A DNA stretch of 64,000 nucleotides, taken from assembly GCF_000423705.1 (NCBI RefSeq), contig NZ_KE384082.1, positions 1 through 64,000 of the forward strand, written 5' to 3'. The DNA is from Stappia stellulata DSM 5886. GTDB lineage: Bacteria > Pseudomonadota > Alphaproteobacteria > Rhizobiales > Stappiaceae. Below the pieces are notes generated by a model that ran no database searches, was not told where the DNA came from, and was given only the letters and a program-made list of their open reading frames with translations. Shown piece by piece: positions 43,336 to 52,586 of this stretch; the stretch's first letter is position 1, and each line of letters opens with the position of its first letter. Both the position numbers and the translations under genes were made by a program.

Positions 43336-44049
43336 ATGAGCCAGGACAGCAACGGGTTTTCCGACGCCGGGTCCGCCCCGCATTTCCACGGGCATCGCGA
43401 CCGGCTCCGCAAGCGCTTCCGCGACGGCGGCCATGAAACGCTCCAGGATTACGAGCTCCTGGAACTGCTGCTGTTTTCCCCGATCAAGCGGGCCGACACC
43501 AAGCCCATCGCCAAGGCGCTGATCGCCCGCTTCGGTTCCTTCGCGGAGGTGCTGGCCGCGCCGCCGGCGCGACTCAAGGAAGTGCGGGGCGTCGGCGACC
43601 GCGTTGTCGTCGAGTTGAAACTCGCCCATGCGGTCGCGCAACGTTTCCTGCGCGGCCAGGTTCAGGGCAAACAGGTCCTCTCCTCCTGGTCCGCCGTGCT
43701 GGATTATGTCCGCAGCGCCATGGCCTTTTCGGACCGCGAGGAGTTCCGCATTCTCTTCCTCGACAAGAAGAACGCGCTGATTGCCGACGAGGTGCAACAG
43801 CGCGGCACCGTCGATCACACGCCGGTCTACCCGCGCGAAGTGATGAAGCGGGCGCTGGAGCTTTCCGCAAGCGCCATCGTTCTCGTTCACAATCACCCGT
43901 CCGGCGATCCGACACCCTCGCGCGCGGATATCCAGATGACCAACCAGATCGCCGAGATCGCCAGGCCGCTCGGCATCGCGCTTCACGATCACATCATCGT
44001 CGGACGCGACGGCCACGTCAGTTTTCGCGGGCTTCAGCTCATCACCTGA
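43336..44049 (+). CDS. radC: RadC family JAB/MPN domain protein
   Basis: Protein of 237 aa. A helix-hairpin-helix region (~40-95, '[20 protein letters not shown]') precedes the JAMM metalloprotease motif '[20 protein letters not shown]'. RadC was named for DNA repair, but the function is disputed. It is probably co-transcribed with map. Confidence 0.94.
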   Translation: MSQDSNGFSDAGSAPHFHGHRDRLRKRFRDGGHETLQDYELLELLLFSPIKRADTKPIAKALIARFGSFAEVLAAPPARLKEVRGVGDRVVVELKLAHAVAQRFLRGQVQGKQVLSSWSAVLDYVRSAMAFSDREEFRILFLDKKNALIADEVQQRGTVDHTPVYPREVMKRALELSASAIVLVHNHPSGDPTPSRADIQMTNQIAEIARPLGIALHDHIIVGRDGHVSFRGLQLIT

Positions 44050-44138
44050 GACCCGGGCGCGGCATTTCCCCCGCCGCGCCGGTCGATCCATTCCTGACCC
44101 GAGCGCGTAAAGCCTCTCGAAACACCGAGGAGGCGAAC

Positions 44139-44702
44139 ATGTTCTCACGCGTTGTTCTGGCACTGATGCTCGCCGCGACGACCGCGCCGGCCGCAGTCGC
44201 AAGCGACACGACCACGGCACACGACTTCACCCTGACGGCCATCGACGGCTCCCCGATGCCGCTTTCCGCCTTCAAGGGGAAAACGGTGCTGGTGGTGAAC
44301 ACGGCCTCGCGCTGCAGCTTCACAAAACAGTATGCCCCCTTGCAGGCGCTCTACGAGGCGCACCGCGACGAGGGTCTTGTCGTGATCGGCGTTCCGTCCA
44401 ACGATTTCGGCGGCCAGGAACCGGGCACCGAAGCCGACATCGAGGATTTTACCCAGTCGGCCTACCGGGTCGACTTTCCCCTGACAAACAAGACCGCCGT
44501 GGTCGGCGACAATGCGTCGCCGTTTTACAAATGGGCGAGCGAGCAGGCGGGGCCGCTCGGCAAGCCGCGCTGGAATTTCCACAAATACCTGATCGGGCCC
44601 GACGGCAGGCTGATCGACTGGTACACGCCGATGACCGCACCCGGTTCGCCGAAGTTGCGCGACGCGATCGTGCGAAGCCTGGCCGGTAGCGGGGCGTCGT
44701 GA
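44139..44702 (+). CDS. Exported glutathione/thioredoxin peroxidase
   Basis: Thiol peroxidase of 187 aa reducing H2O2 and lipid peroxides. It has a Sec signal peptide (~1-22), peroxidatic C59 in 'VVNTASRCSFTKQY', Gln in 'NDFGGQEPG', and Trp-Asn in 'KPRWNFHKYL', completing the tetrad. A periplasmic location is unusual for the family and fits defence against external peroxide. Its stop overlaps the GTG of the DUF393 gene. Confidence 0.93.
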   Translation: MFSRVVLALMLAATTAPAAVASDTTTAHDFTLTAIDGSPMPLSAFKGKTVLVVNTASRCSFTKQYAPLQALYEAHRDEGLVVIGVPSNDFGGQEPGTEADIEDFTQSAYRVDFPLTNKTAVVGDNASPFYKWASEQAGPLGKPRWNFHKYLIGPDGRLIDWYTPMTAPGSPKLRDAIVRSLAGSGAS

Positions 44703-45091
44703 CGAACACCCCCGCCATCACCGTCTTTCACGATGGCGACTGCCCGGTCTGTCGCGCCGAAATCCGCTTTTACGCACGCATCGACAAGACACAGGCCATC
44801 GACTGGCGAGACATTACCCGCCTCGCCGACGACGCGCTCCCGACCGGCAAGACCCGCAGCGCGCTTCTCGGTCGCTTCCATGTCCGCGACCGGGACGGCG
44901 AATGGCACATCGGCGTCGATGCCTTCGCCCGGATCTGGCAGGTGCTGCCGGGTTTTCGCCATGTCGCCTGGATCTTTTCCGTTCCCGGTATCCGGCAGCT
45001 TGCCGAAGCCGGCTATCGCGGCTTTCTGGGCTGGCAGCAGCGTCACCGCCGCGCGCGGCAGGCCGCCGGCAAAGCCTCGCATGCACCGTGA
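44699..45091 (+). CDS. DCC-family (DUF393) thiol-disulfide oxidoreductase-like protein
   Basis: Thioredoxin-like protein of 130 aa with the DGDCPVC motif near the N-terminus ('FHDGDCPVCRAEIRFY') and 'DWRDITRLADDALP'. It starts at GTG 44699 overlapping the peroxidase stop (GTGA), so it is translationally coupled to it. DUF393 proteins often sit near light- and oxidation-stress genes; the substrate is unknown. Confidence 0.9.
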   Translation: MTNTPAITVFHDGDCPVCRAEIRFYARIDKTQAIDWRDITRLADDALPTGKTRSALLGRFHVRDRDGEWHIGVDAFARIWQVLPGFRHVAWIFSVPGIRQLAEAGYRGFLGWQQRHRRARQAAGKASHAP

Positions 45092-45130
45092 ACGGCGGGC
45101 GCCGGCATTGACGAAACCGTCCGTCCGGCC

Positions 45131-45295
45131 ATGAAGATGCGCAAGAAATGCGACCTTCCGCGAAAGCTGTGCGCGGGATGCGGCCGTCCCTTTGCATGGC
45201 GGCGCAAATGGGCCGCGATCTGGGCCGACGTGAAATTCTGCTCGCGGCGCTGTCGCGCGGCGCGGACAATCCCCTCCCGCTACGAGCGCCCCTGA
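45131..45295 (+). CDS. DUF2256 family zinc-ribbon-like small protein
   Basis: Short gene of 54 codons: it begins MKMRKKCDLPRKLCAGCGRP and continues FAWRRKWAAIWADVKFCSRR, then CRAAR. Two CxxC/CxxxC pairs (C14/C17 and C37/C41) suggest a Zn site, and the Trp-rich core is typical of DUF2256. Family members often neighbour photolyase or cryptochrome genes. It follows the DUF393 gene by 39 bp on the same strand. The ATG at 45131 is well placed. Confidence 0.88.
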   Translation: MKMRKKCDLPRKLCAGCGRPFAWRRKWAAIWADVKFCSRRCRAARTIPSRYERP

Positions 45296-45468
45296 TCTGC
45301 TGTAGAGGAACGTCGTGTGCATCCTCAGGCTGCACGCCCACATCCTTAAGATGTGGGATGTTGCGAATCACCCGAGATCGTCCACAATCGTTAATCCGCT
45401 TTAACTACGCTTCGATGCTATTTATTAAACGGAACATGCGACCGTTGTGCGCTCCCAACGAGGCGTAA

Positions 45469-47730
45469 ATGGCAATCAACAAAACGGACAACGGCGCAAG
45501 ACTGGCAAACGCAATCCTGTTCCCCGTGGTGGGACTGGTTTTGCTTGCGGTCGCGTTTTCCGTCGCCCTGATCGCCTACACGTCCCGCTCCGCGGATGAC
45601 GCCGCGATGGAAAGCGAGCGCCGGCTCTTGCGCGGCAGCACGCAACTCCAGCTTGAACTTCTGGCAAAGGAGCAGGAAGGCGCGGCCGTCTGGGATCTGG
45701 CCGACTACTACACGCGTCCCGTCAGCGTCAGCACCCAATGGCTCGATGCCAACATGGGCCACTGGCTCTATGCCAATCACGGCCACGACCAGATTGTCAT
45801 TGTCGGCCAAGACGGCAATCCGATCTACAATGCGTTGCGCGGCCAGCAGATCGATCCGGGCGAGAGCCGCCCGCTGCTCTCCGGCATCTGGCCGCTCATC
45901 GCCCGCACCCGGGCGAAATTCATCACCCGCTTCAGGTCGCTTCCCTCGGGGCTCTTCGTGATCGAACGCCCGCTCAACGGCTTCACGCGATCCATTCACG
46001 AAACCGGGTTTGCGCTTCACGAAGGCGAGCTCGCCTTCGTCTCCGTCACCGCCATTTCCCCGGAACTCAAACAGTTCGTCGCGAAGCGGCGGCCGCCGGC
46101 CGTTCTCGTCAGCGTGAAAAAGCTGCAAGGCGCGCGCCTGTCCGCCCTGGGAACCCGCTCCGGCGTCAACGGGCTGAACGCAACCCCGGGGACCGACCAG
46201 CCGAAGGAGACGGCGACCTTCGACGTTCGTTCGCCGCTCGGCATGCCGATCGGCTATCTGACCTGGACGGCGAACACCCCGGGGTCGAAGATCCTGTCCG
46301 GGGTCGGTCCTGTGCTGCTGTTCCTGGCGGTGACGATCGCCGGCCTGACCGGCGTTGTGCTGTTCTACACCCGCCAGAACACCCGCCGCCTCGCCGAAAG
46401 CGAGGCCCGCGCCCAGCACGCCGCCCTGCACGACAGCCTCACCGGGCTGGCCAACCGCGACTTCTTCGCCGACCGCTTTCGCGAGGAACTGGCCGGCTGG
46501 AGTGCCGAGAAGGGGCTGGTCGGCGTCATCTACATCGATCTCGACCACTTCAAGGACATCAACGACACCCTGGGCCATGCGGCGGGCGACGAGGTGATCC
46601 GGGAAGCGGCGCGCCGCCTGCGCGTGCTCGCGCCCGACGAAGCGACCCTTGCCCGCATCAGCGGCGACGAATTCGCGTTGCTGCTTCCCGGTTATGCGTC
46701 GCGCGCGTCGATCGAGCACATCCTGCGCCGCATCCAGGACCGTTTCTCGGTTCCGATGTACATCAGCGGAACCCATCTGCACGTCAGCCTCAGCGTCGGC
46801 GCGGCGCTCGCTCCCGACGACAGCCTGTCGATGGGCGAACTTCTGCGCAAGGCGGACATCGCGCTCTATTCGGCGAAAGGTGCCGGACGCGGCCGCTGGG
46901 CATTCTTCGACGTCAGCATGGAAGAGCATGTCCGCACGCGCGAGAACCTTGCACACGCGCTGCGCGATGCCATCGGACAGGACCGGCTTCATGTCGTCTA
47001 TCAGCCGCAAACGACCATCGATGGCGCGACGACGCTCTCGGTCGAGGCCCTGCTTCGCTGGACGGACCCGAAAATGGGCCCGGTCAGTCCGAGCGTCTTC
47101 GTCCCCATCGCGGAGGAAATCGGCCTGATCAACGAGCTCGGCCTCTATGTTCTGCGCAAGGCCTGCGAGGACGCAGCTGCCTGGCCGCATCTGGGCATCG
47201 CCGTCAACGTCTCGCCCAGCCAGTTCCGCCACCCGCGCTTCATCGACGACTTGCGCGACACGCTCGAGACCTGCAAGTTCGAACCGACCCGGCTGGAAAT
47301 CGAGGTGACGGAAACGGTCTTCGCCGACAACGACAGCAACATCCTGTCGACGCTCAAGCAGGTTCAGGAAATGGGCGTGCGGGTCGCGCTCGACGACTTC
47401 GGCACCGGCTATTCCAGCCTGAGCTACCTGCGCCGCTTCCCCTTTGATACGCTGAAGATCGATCGCAGCTTCATCGCCGACCTCGAGGTCGCCCCCCACG
47501 CGCATTCGATCCTGTCGACGATCATCGACCTGGGCGATGCGCTCGGCATGAAGGTGGTCGCGGAAGGCATCGAGACACGTCAGCAGGCGGCAATCCTGCA
47601 GCGCACCAACTGCGACCGGCTGCAGGGCTTCTACCTGTCGCGCCCGGTGTCCCCGCAGGACGTTCCGGCGGCCGAAGCGCGCCTGGCCGCCGGCAAGGAA
47701 CCATTGGCCGCGATCTCGCTCTCGGCCTAG
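45469..47730 (+). CDS. Membrane GGDEF-EAL protein with CHASE4-like sensor
   Basis: c-di-GMP signalling protein of 753 aa. Two transmembrane helices (~15-37 and ~280-302) flank a periplasmic sensor resembling CHASE4 ('EGAAVWDLADYYTRP'). The GGDEF domain has the variant SGDEF at ~397. The EAL domain keeps EAL at ~525 ('VEALLRW'), 'AVNVSPSQF', 'EVTETVFADN', 'DDFGTGYSSLSYL', 'KIDRSF' and 'EGIETRQQ', so phosphodiesterase activity is expected; cyclase activity is uncertain. It stands alone. Confidence 0.93.
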   Translation: MAINKTDNGARLANAILFPVVGLVLLAVAFSVALIAYTSRSADDAAMESERRLLRGSTQLQLELLAKEQEGAAVWDLADYYTRPVSVSTQWLDANMGHWLYANHGHDQIVIVGQDGNPIYNALRGQQIDPGESRPLLSGIWPLIARTRAKFITRFRSLPSGLFVIERPLNGFTRSIHETGFALHEGELAFVSVTAISPELKQFVAKRRPPAVLVSVKKLQGARLSALGTRSGVNGLNATPGTDQPKETATFDVRSPLGMPIGYLTWTANTPGSKILSGVGPVLLFLAVTIAGLTGVVLFYTRQNTRRLAESEARAQHAALHDSLTGLANRDFFADRFREELAGWSAEKGLVGVIYIDLDHFKDINDTLGHAAGDEVIREAARRLRVLAPDEATLARISGDEFALLLPGYASRASIEHILRRIQDRFSVPMYISGTHLHVSLSVGAALAPDDSLSMGELLRKADIALYSAKGAGRGRWAFFDVSMEEHVRTRENLAHALRDAIGQDRLHVVYQPQTTIDGATTLSVEALLRWTDPKMGPVSPSVFVPIAEEIGLINELGLYVLRKACEDAAAWPHLGIAVNVSPSQFRHPRFIDDLRDTLETCKFEPTRLEIEVTETVFADNDSNILSTLKQVQEMGVRVALDDFGTGYSSLSYLRRFPFDTLKIDRSFIADLEVAPHAHSILSTIIDLGDALGMKVVAEGIETRQQAAILQRTNCDRLQGFYLSRPVSPQDVPAAEARLAAGKEPLAAISLSA

Positions 47731-47789
47731 AGAGGCACCCGCAAACAACGCGCTGCGGAAAACCGCTCCCGTGCCGGGCGGGCCGAGCG

Positions 47790-48653
47790 GTGTCCCCGAT
47801 GCAAGGCACTTGCAACCGCCCCGCGCACACCCTAACGTCCGACAACCTCTTCATCGTCGGAATGCGCGCCGTGCCCGTCCCAAGAGTGCTTCACCAGACC
47901 ATACGCTGCAGGTCTGCGCTCACCCCGGCGCTTCAACGCAACATCACGGCGCTGAAGGCGCTCAACCCCGGCTGGGAGCATCGCCTCTACGACGACGACG
48001 ATGTGCGCGCCGCAATCCGGCGCGGCTGCGGCGCCGACCGGCTCGCGTTGTTCGACCGCATTCACGACGACTACGGCGCGGCGAAGGCCGATATCTTTCG
48101 CTACGTGCAGCTTTACGAATGCGGCGGCGTCTATCTCGACATCAAGGCGACCGCCCGCCGTCCCTTGCGGGAGATCGTCAGGGACGACGACGCTTTCCTG
48201 CTGGCGACATGGGAGGATACGCCCGGAACGCTCTATCGCGGCTGGGGGCGCTGGCCGCAATATGGCGTTGCGCGGGAATTCCAGCAATGGCACATCGTCT
48301 GCGCCCCGCGTCACCCCTATCTGAAAGCCGTGATCGACCGCGTCTGGCGAAACCTCGAGGCCTATTGTCCGCTTCGCGACGGCCGGGGGTTCGATACGAC
48401 GATCGTGACCACCGGACCCGTTGCCTACACACGCGCGATCCAGGAGATCCGGTCACGCCATCCGCACCGGGTCGTCAATGCCGCTGCGCTCGGGCTCGTC
48501 TATTCGATTTTCGACACGGACGACAACGCGCGGGATGTTCCGGGCAGCAGCCGGTATCGCAACAGCCGCCACGCGTTGCTGCGCGGCTTCGGGCCGCCGG
48601 CCGTGATCACGGCCCGCGACGCGCTGTCGCGCGTGTTCAGCCGGGCGCGATAA
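47790..48653 (+). CDS. Glycosyltransferase family 32-like (DXD-sugar) protein
   Basis: Sugar transferase of up to 287 aa. 'VPRVLHQTIRC' opens the fold, 'AAKADIFRYVQLYECGG' and 'VYLDIKATARRPL' form the nucleotide-sugar site, where the second Asp of DXD is replaced by Lys as in some relatives. It would add a sugar to a glycolipid or polysaccharide; no polysaccharide locus is nearby. The start is unclear between GTG 47790, ATG 47799 and ATG 47862. Its 3' end overlaps meaB by 17 bp on the other strand. Confidence 0.8.
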   Translation: MSPMQGTCNRPAHTLTSDNLFIVGMRAVPVPRVLHQTIRCRSALTPALQRNITALKALNPGWEHRLYDDDDVRAAIRRGCGADRLALFDRIHDDYGAAKADIFRYVQLYECGGVYLDIKATARRPLREIVRDDDAFLLATWEDTPGTLYRGWGRWPQYGVAREFQQWHIVCAPRHPYLKAVIDRVWRNLEAYCPLRDGRGFDTTIVTTGPVAYTRAIQEIRSRHPHRVVNAAALGLVYSIFDTDDNARDVPGSSRYRNSRHALLRGFGPPAVITARDALSRVFSRAR

Positions 48654-49593
48654 GCCCGAGCCGGACACGCAGCGACCGGTCAAGCGCCGCAATGGCGGAA
48701 AACGGGCCATCGGCACCGGAAACCGCCGCCGCGACATCGCAGACGGAATGTCCGATCCGGCCGAAGCGGCGCAGGATGGCATCATCCACCCAATGACGCT
48801 CCTGCACGGCCCGACGGGCGTCCCCCCGGCCGCTGCTTCGTGCCGCGGCACCGAAGGTGTCACAGGCGCCGACGAGCGCCTCCAGACCCTCACCGCTGGT
48901 GGCGGAGACGGTCAAGACATCGGGAAGCCGGGCGCTGTCGGCGGGCCGCGCCAGCGACAGCGCGCCGGCGACATCGGCCTGGGCGCGGCGCGCCATCGCG
49001 CCCATGTCCGCCTTGGTGACGGCGACGAGATCAGGGAGTTCCATCACGCCGGCCTTCATGAACTGGAGGCTGTCGCCGGAACCTGGCTGGATGCACAGCA
49101 CCAGCGTGTCGACGGCATGGGCGACATCGGATTCCGACTGGCCGATGCCCACCGATTCCACGATCACCCGGTCCATCACCGCACGCATCAGGACGACGGC
49201 TGCGATTGCATGGTCGGACAAGCCGCCCAGCCGGTCCCGCGCGGCCATGGAGCGCACGAAGATGCCGGGATCGCCGGGATCGGTGCTGAGCCGCGTGCGG
49301 TCGCCGAGGAGCGCGCCGCCGGTCACCTGGGACGAGGGATCGACGGCAAGGACGCCCACCGTCTCGCCCCGGGCCCGGTAGGCGCGGATCAAGGCATTGG
49401 TCAGCGTCGACTTGCCGACACCCGGCGGCCCGGTGAGCCCGAGAACCTGTGCCCGCCCGCTGCGGGTCGCAACGTCCAGGAAGCGGAGCAGGTCATCGCT
49501 GTCGGCATGCGTTTCGACCGCCGAAATCGCACGGGCAAGGGCGGCCTTGCCGCCCTCGCGCAGCTGCGACAGGCTGTCCGGCACGCGGGTCAT
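48637..49593 (-). CDS. meaB: Methylmalonyl-CoA mutase-associated GTPase MeaB
   Basis: G3E-family GTPase chaperone of 318 aa that protects B12-dependent methylmalonyl-CoA mutase. The P-loop GPPGVGKST is at ~55-63, with 'VLAVDPSSQVTGGALLGD' and 'VIVESVGIGQSE' (switch regions) and 'VTKADMG' (base recognition). The mutase gene is not in the window. Its ATG overlaps the ppdK stop, so it is made with PPDK. Confidence 0.93.
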   Translation of the reverse strand: MTRVPDSLSQLREGGKAALARAISAVETHADSDDLLRFLDVATRSGRAQVLGLTGPPGVGKSTLTNALIRAYRARGETVGVLAVDPSSQVTGGALLGDRTRLSTDPGDPGIFVRSMAARDRLGGLSDHAIAAVVLMRAVMDRVIVESVGIGQSESDVAHAVDTLVLCIQPGSGDSLQFMKAGVMELPDLVAVTKADMGAMARRAQADVAGALSLARPADSARLPDVLTVSATSGEGLEALVGACDTFGAAARSSGRGDARRAVQERHWVDDAILRRFGRIGHSVCDVAAAVSGADGPFSAIAALDRSLRVRLGLIAPG

Positions 49594-52280
49594 GCAGCCG
49601 ATGAACCCTCCGTCCGCGACGCCTTGAGCGCGGCCTGCGCGGCGGCAAGCCGTGCGATGGGCACACGGAACGGCGAACAGGACACATAATCGAGGCCGAG
49701 CTGCTCGCAGAAGGTGATTGAGGCCGGATCGCCGCCGTGTTCGCCGCAGATGCCGAGCTTGATGCCCGGCCGCACGGCGCGGCCGCGTTCCGCCCCGATG
49801 CTGACCAGCTCGCCGACACCGTCCTGGTCGAGCGTCACGAAGGGATCGCGTTCGATCAGTCCGAGCCGCTGATAGGTGCCGAGGAAGGAGGCCGCGTCGT
49901 CGCGCGAGATGCCGAAGGTCGTCTGCGTCAGGTCGTTGGTGCCAAAGGAGAAGAACTCCGCCGCCTCGGCAATGTCGCCGGCCCTGAGGGCCGCGCGCGG
50001 CAGTTCGATCATCGTGCCGACCTGATACTCGATGGTCACGCCGGTCTCGCCCGCGACCGCCTCGGCCATGGCGTCGATGCGCGCGCGAACCAGGTCCAGC
50101 TCAGCGCGCATGCCGACGAGCGGCACCATGATTTCCGGGGTGACCGGCGACCCGGTGGTCTTTCCGGCGGCAACCGCTCCCTCGAAGATGGCGCGCGCCT
50201 GCATTTCGGCGATTTCCGGATAGGTCACCAGCAGTCGGCAGCCGCGATGCCCGAGCATCGGATTGAACTCGTCCAGATCGAGCGCACGCTCGCGCAACCG
50301 CTCGACCGGCACGCCCATGACGCCGGCCACCTCGGCGATCTCCTCCTCGCTGTGGGGAAGGAATTCGTGCAGCGGCGGATCGAGCAGACGAATCGTGACG
50401 GGAAGGCCCTGCATGATCTCGAACAGCTCGGTGAAATCGCCGCGCTGCATCGGCAGGAGCTTGTCGAGCGCCTTGCGCCGTCCGGCTTCCGCCTCCGCCA
50501 GGATCATCTCGCGCACGGCAAGAATGCGCTCGCCCTCGAAAAACATGTGCTCGGTGCGGCACAGACCGATGCCCTGCGCGCCGAAACCGCGCGCGGCGCG
50601 CGCGTCCGCCGGAGTCTCGGCATTGGTGCGCACCTCCATGCGGCGATGTGCATCCGCCCATTCCATCAGCCGGGCGAACTCGCCCGACATTTCCGGCTGC
50701 AGCATGGCGACGTCGCCGACGAGAACCTGACCGCTCGTGCCGTCGATGGTGATGCGGTCGCCCTTGGCAAGCTTTCGGCCCGCGACCGTCAGCGTCCCGG
50801 ATCGATAGTCGATCCTGAGCGATCCCGCGCCCGACACGCAAGGCTTGCCCATGCCGCGCGCCACGACCGCCGCATGGCTGGTCATGCCGCCGCGCGTGGT
50901 CAGGATGCCTTCGGCCGCATGCATGCCGTGAATGTCTTCCGGGCTGGTTTCCACCCGCACGAGAATGACAGGACGCCCCGCGCCCTTGGCTTCCTCCGCC
51001 TCGTCGGAGGAAAACACGATGTCGCCCGACGCCGCGCCCGGCGAGGCCGGAAGCCCGGTCGCGACGATATCGCGTTCCGCCTTCGGATCGATCATCGGAT
51101 GCAAAAGCTGGTCGAGCGCCGCCGGATCGACACGCATCACGGCTTCCTCGGTGGTGATCAGCCCCTCGTCGGCCATGTCGACCGCGATCTTGAGCGCGGC
51201 TTTCGCCGTGCGCTTGCCGGCACGGGTCTGCAGCATCCACAGCCGCCCGCGCTCGATGGTGAACTCCAGGTCCTGCATGTCGCGATAGTGGCCTTCCAGC
51301 CGGTCGCAGATATCGACGAACTGCGCGAAAGCCTCCGGCATGGCGCGTTCCAGCGACATCGCTTCCGAGGCTGCGGCGATGCGCGCGGCTTCCGTCAGGT
51401 CCTGCGGCGTGCGGATGCCTGCCACCACGTCTTCACCCTGGGCATTGATCAGGAACTCGCCGTAAAGCGCCTTCTCGCCGGTCGAGGGATTGCGGGTAAA
51501 GGCCACGCCCGTTGCCGAGGTGGTCCCCATGTTGCCGAAGACCATGGCCTGGACATTGACCGCCGTGCCCCAGGTGTTGGGAATGTCGTGCAAGCGCCGG
51601 TACGTGATCGCGCGGGCGCTTTCCCAGGAGCGGAAGACGGCACTGATCGCGCCCCAGAGCTGCTCGTGCGGGTCTTGCGGGAACGGGCGCTCCAGTTCCT
51701 CCTGAACGAGCGCCTTGAACCGGTCGATGACGACCTGCCAGTCGTCGGCCGTCAGATCGGTGTCGAGATCGTAGGCCTTGGCGTTCTTGAACTCTTCCAG
51801 GATTTCCTCGAAGGCATGATGGTCGAGCCCCATCACCACATCGGAATACATCTGGATAAAACGGCGGTAGCTGTCATAGGCGAAACGCGGATCGCCGGAG
51901 GCCTCGGCAAGGGCCGGGACGGTTGCGTCGTTGAGGCCGAGGTTGAGAACCGTGTCCATCATTCCCGGCATCGACACACGCGCCCCCGAGCGCACGGACA
52001 CAAGCAGCGGATTGCGGCTGTCGCCAAAGCGCTTGCCGGTGATGCGGCCGACCTCCTCGAGCGCCGCGTCCACCTGGGCGCGCACCCCGTCCGGGAAATT
52101 GTGACCCTGCGCCTCGAAATGGGTACAGACTTCGGTGGTGATCGTGAAACCGGGAGGCACCGGAAGGCCGAGATTGCTCATCTCCGCGAGATTCGCCCCC
52201 TTGCCCCCCAAAAGGTTCTTCATTCCGGCGGCCCCTTCGGCCTTGCCGTCGCCGAAACCGTAGACCCATTTGGTCGTCAT
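49590..52280 (-). CDS. ppdK: Pyruvate, phosphate dikinase
   Basis: Interconverts pyruvate, ATP and Pi with PEP, AMP and PPi. It is 896 aa. The N-terminal ATP-grasp contains 'LLGGKGANLAEMSNLGLPVP'. The swivelling domain carries phospho-His469 in 'RGGMTSHAAVVARGMGKPCV'. The C-terminal PEP barrel has 'GLCRTEHMFF', 'SFGTNDLTQTTFG' and 'GICGEHGGDP'. It allows gluconeogenesis from pyruvate and coupling with acyl-CoA metabolism through meaB downstream. Confidence 0.97.
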   Translation of the reverse strand: MTTKWVYGFGDGKAEGAAGMKNLLGGKGANLAEMSNLGLPVPPGFTITTEVCTHFEAQGHNFPDGVRAQVDAALEEVGRITGKRFGDSRNPLLVSVRSGARVSMPGMMDTVLNLGLNDATVPALAEASGDPRFAYDSYRRFIQMYSDVVMGLDHHAFEEILEEFKNAKAYDLDTDLTADDWQVVIDRFKALVQEELERPFPQDPHEQLWGAISAVFRSWESARAITYRRLHDIPNTWGTAVNVQAMVFGNMGTTSATGVAFTRNPSTGEKALYGEFLINAQGEDVVAGIRTPQDLTEAARIAAASEAMSLERAMPEAFAQFVDICDRLEGHYRDMQDLEFTIERGRLWMLQTRAGKRTAKAALKIAVDMADEGLITTEEAVMRVDPAALDQLLHPMIDPKAERDIVATGLPASPGAASGDIVFSSDEAEEAKGAGRPVILVRVETSPEDIHGMHAAEGILTTRGGMTSHAAVVARGMGKPCVSGAGSLRIDYRSGTLTVAGRKLAKGDRITIDGTSGQVLVGDVAMLQPEMSGEFARLMEWADAHRRMEVRTNAETPADARAARGFGAQGIGLCRTEHMFFEGERILAVREMILAEAEAGRRKALDKLLPMQRGDFTELFEIMQGLPVTIRLLDPPLHEFLPHSEEEIAEVAGVMGVPVERLRERALDLDEFNPMLGHRGCRLLVTYPEIAEMQARAIFEGAVAAGKTTGSPVTPEIMVPLVGMRAELDLVRARIDAMAEAVAGETGVTIEYQVGTMIELPRAALRAGDIAEAAEFFSFGTNDLTQTTFGISRDDAASFLGTYQRLGLIERDPFVTLDQDGVGELVSIGAERGRAVRPGIKLGICGEHGGDPASITFCEQLGLDYVSCSPFRVPIARLAAAQAALKASRTEGSSAA

Positions 52281-52586
52281 CGCGCGCAGTTCCCTCTGTT
52301 GCCGGCACGCCCGCGAACCGTCAGCCGGACGCGGCGCCCGTCCCTACCGGACGCTTCCCACTTAAATGATGCAGTGCACGAAACAAAGGGGTTTTGGCAA
52401 GTCCGCCGGCGCTATCTCGTTGCCCTCGCGCCCCGACGCACCATATCTCGCGACAGTCGCAGGCCGCGAAGACCGCCCGTAGCGTCCGGCTTGCGACATG
52501 GACACAATAAAGCCATCCTCGGTTAGGTAACTGAACGCATGACTCGTGTCGAAGCGTGCGCAAGCAGGGGAAGCAAGTCTCACATC

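Noticed and set aside
45385-45410. TTAA-TTAA pair upstream of the GGDEF-EAL gene as a CtrA site
   Set aside because: Spacing is six bases, not seven, so it is not a full consensus.
45418-47748. A 776-codon open frame opposite the GGDEF-EAL gene
   Set aside because: Antisense shadow; no motifs and no ribosome site.
48121-48160. Glycosyltransferase inactivated by loss of DXD
   Set aside because: YLDIK variants occur in functional relatives as I recall, so Lys in place of the second Asp is not good evidence of a broken gene.
49737-52526. A 929-codon open frame antisense to ppdK
   Set aside because: It mirrors the GC-rich third positions of ppdK, is rich in Arg/His/Gly, and shows no family motifs. 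ppdK itself is unmistakable.
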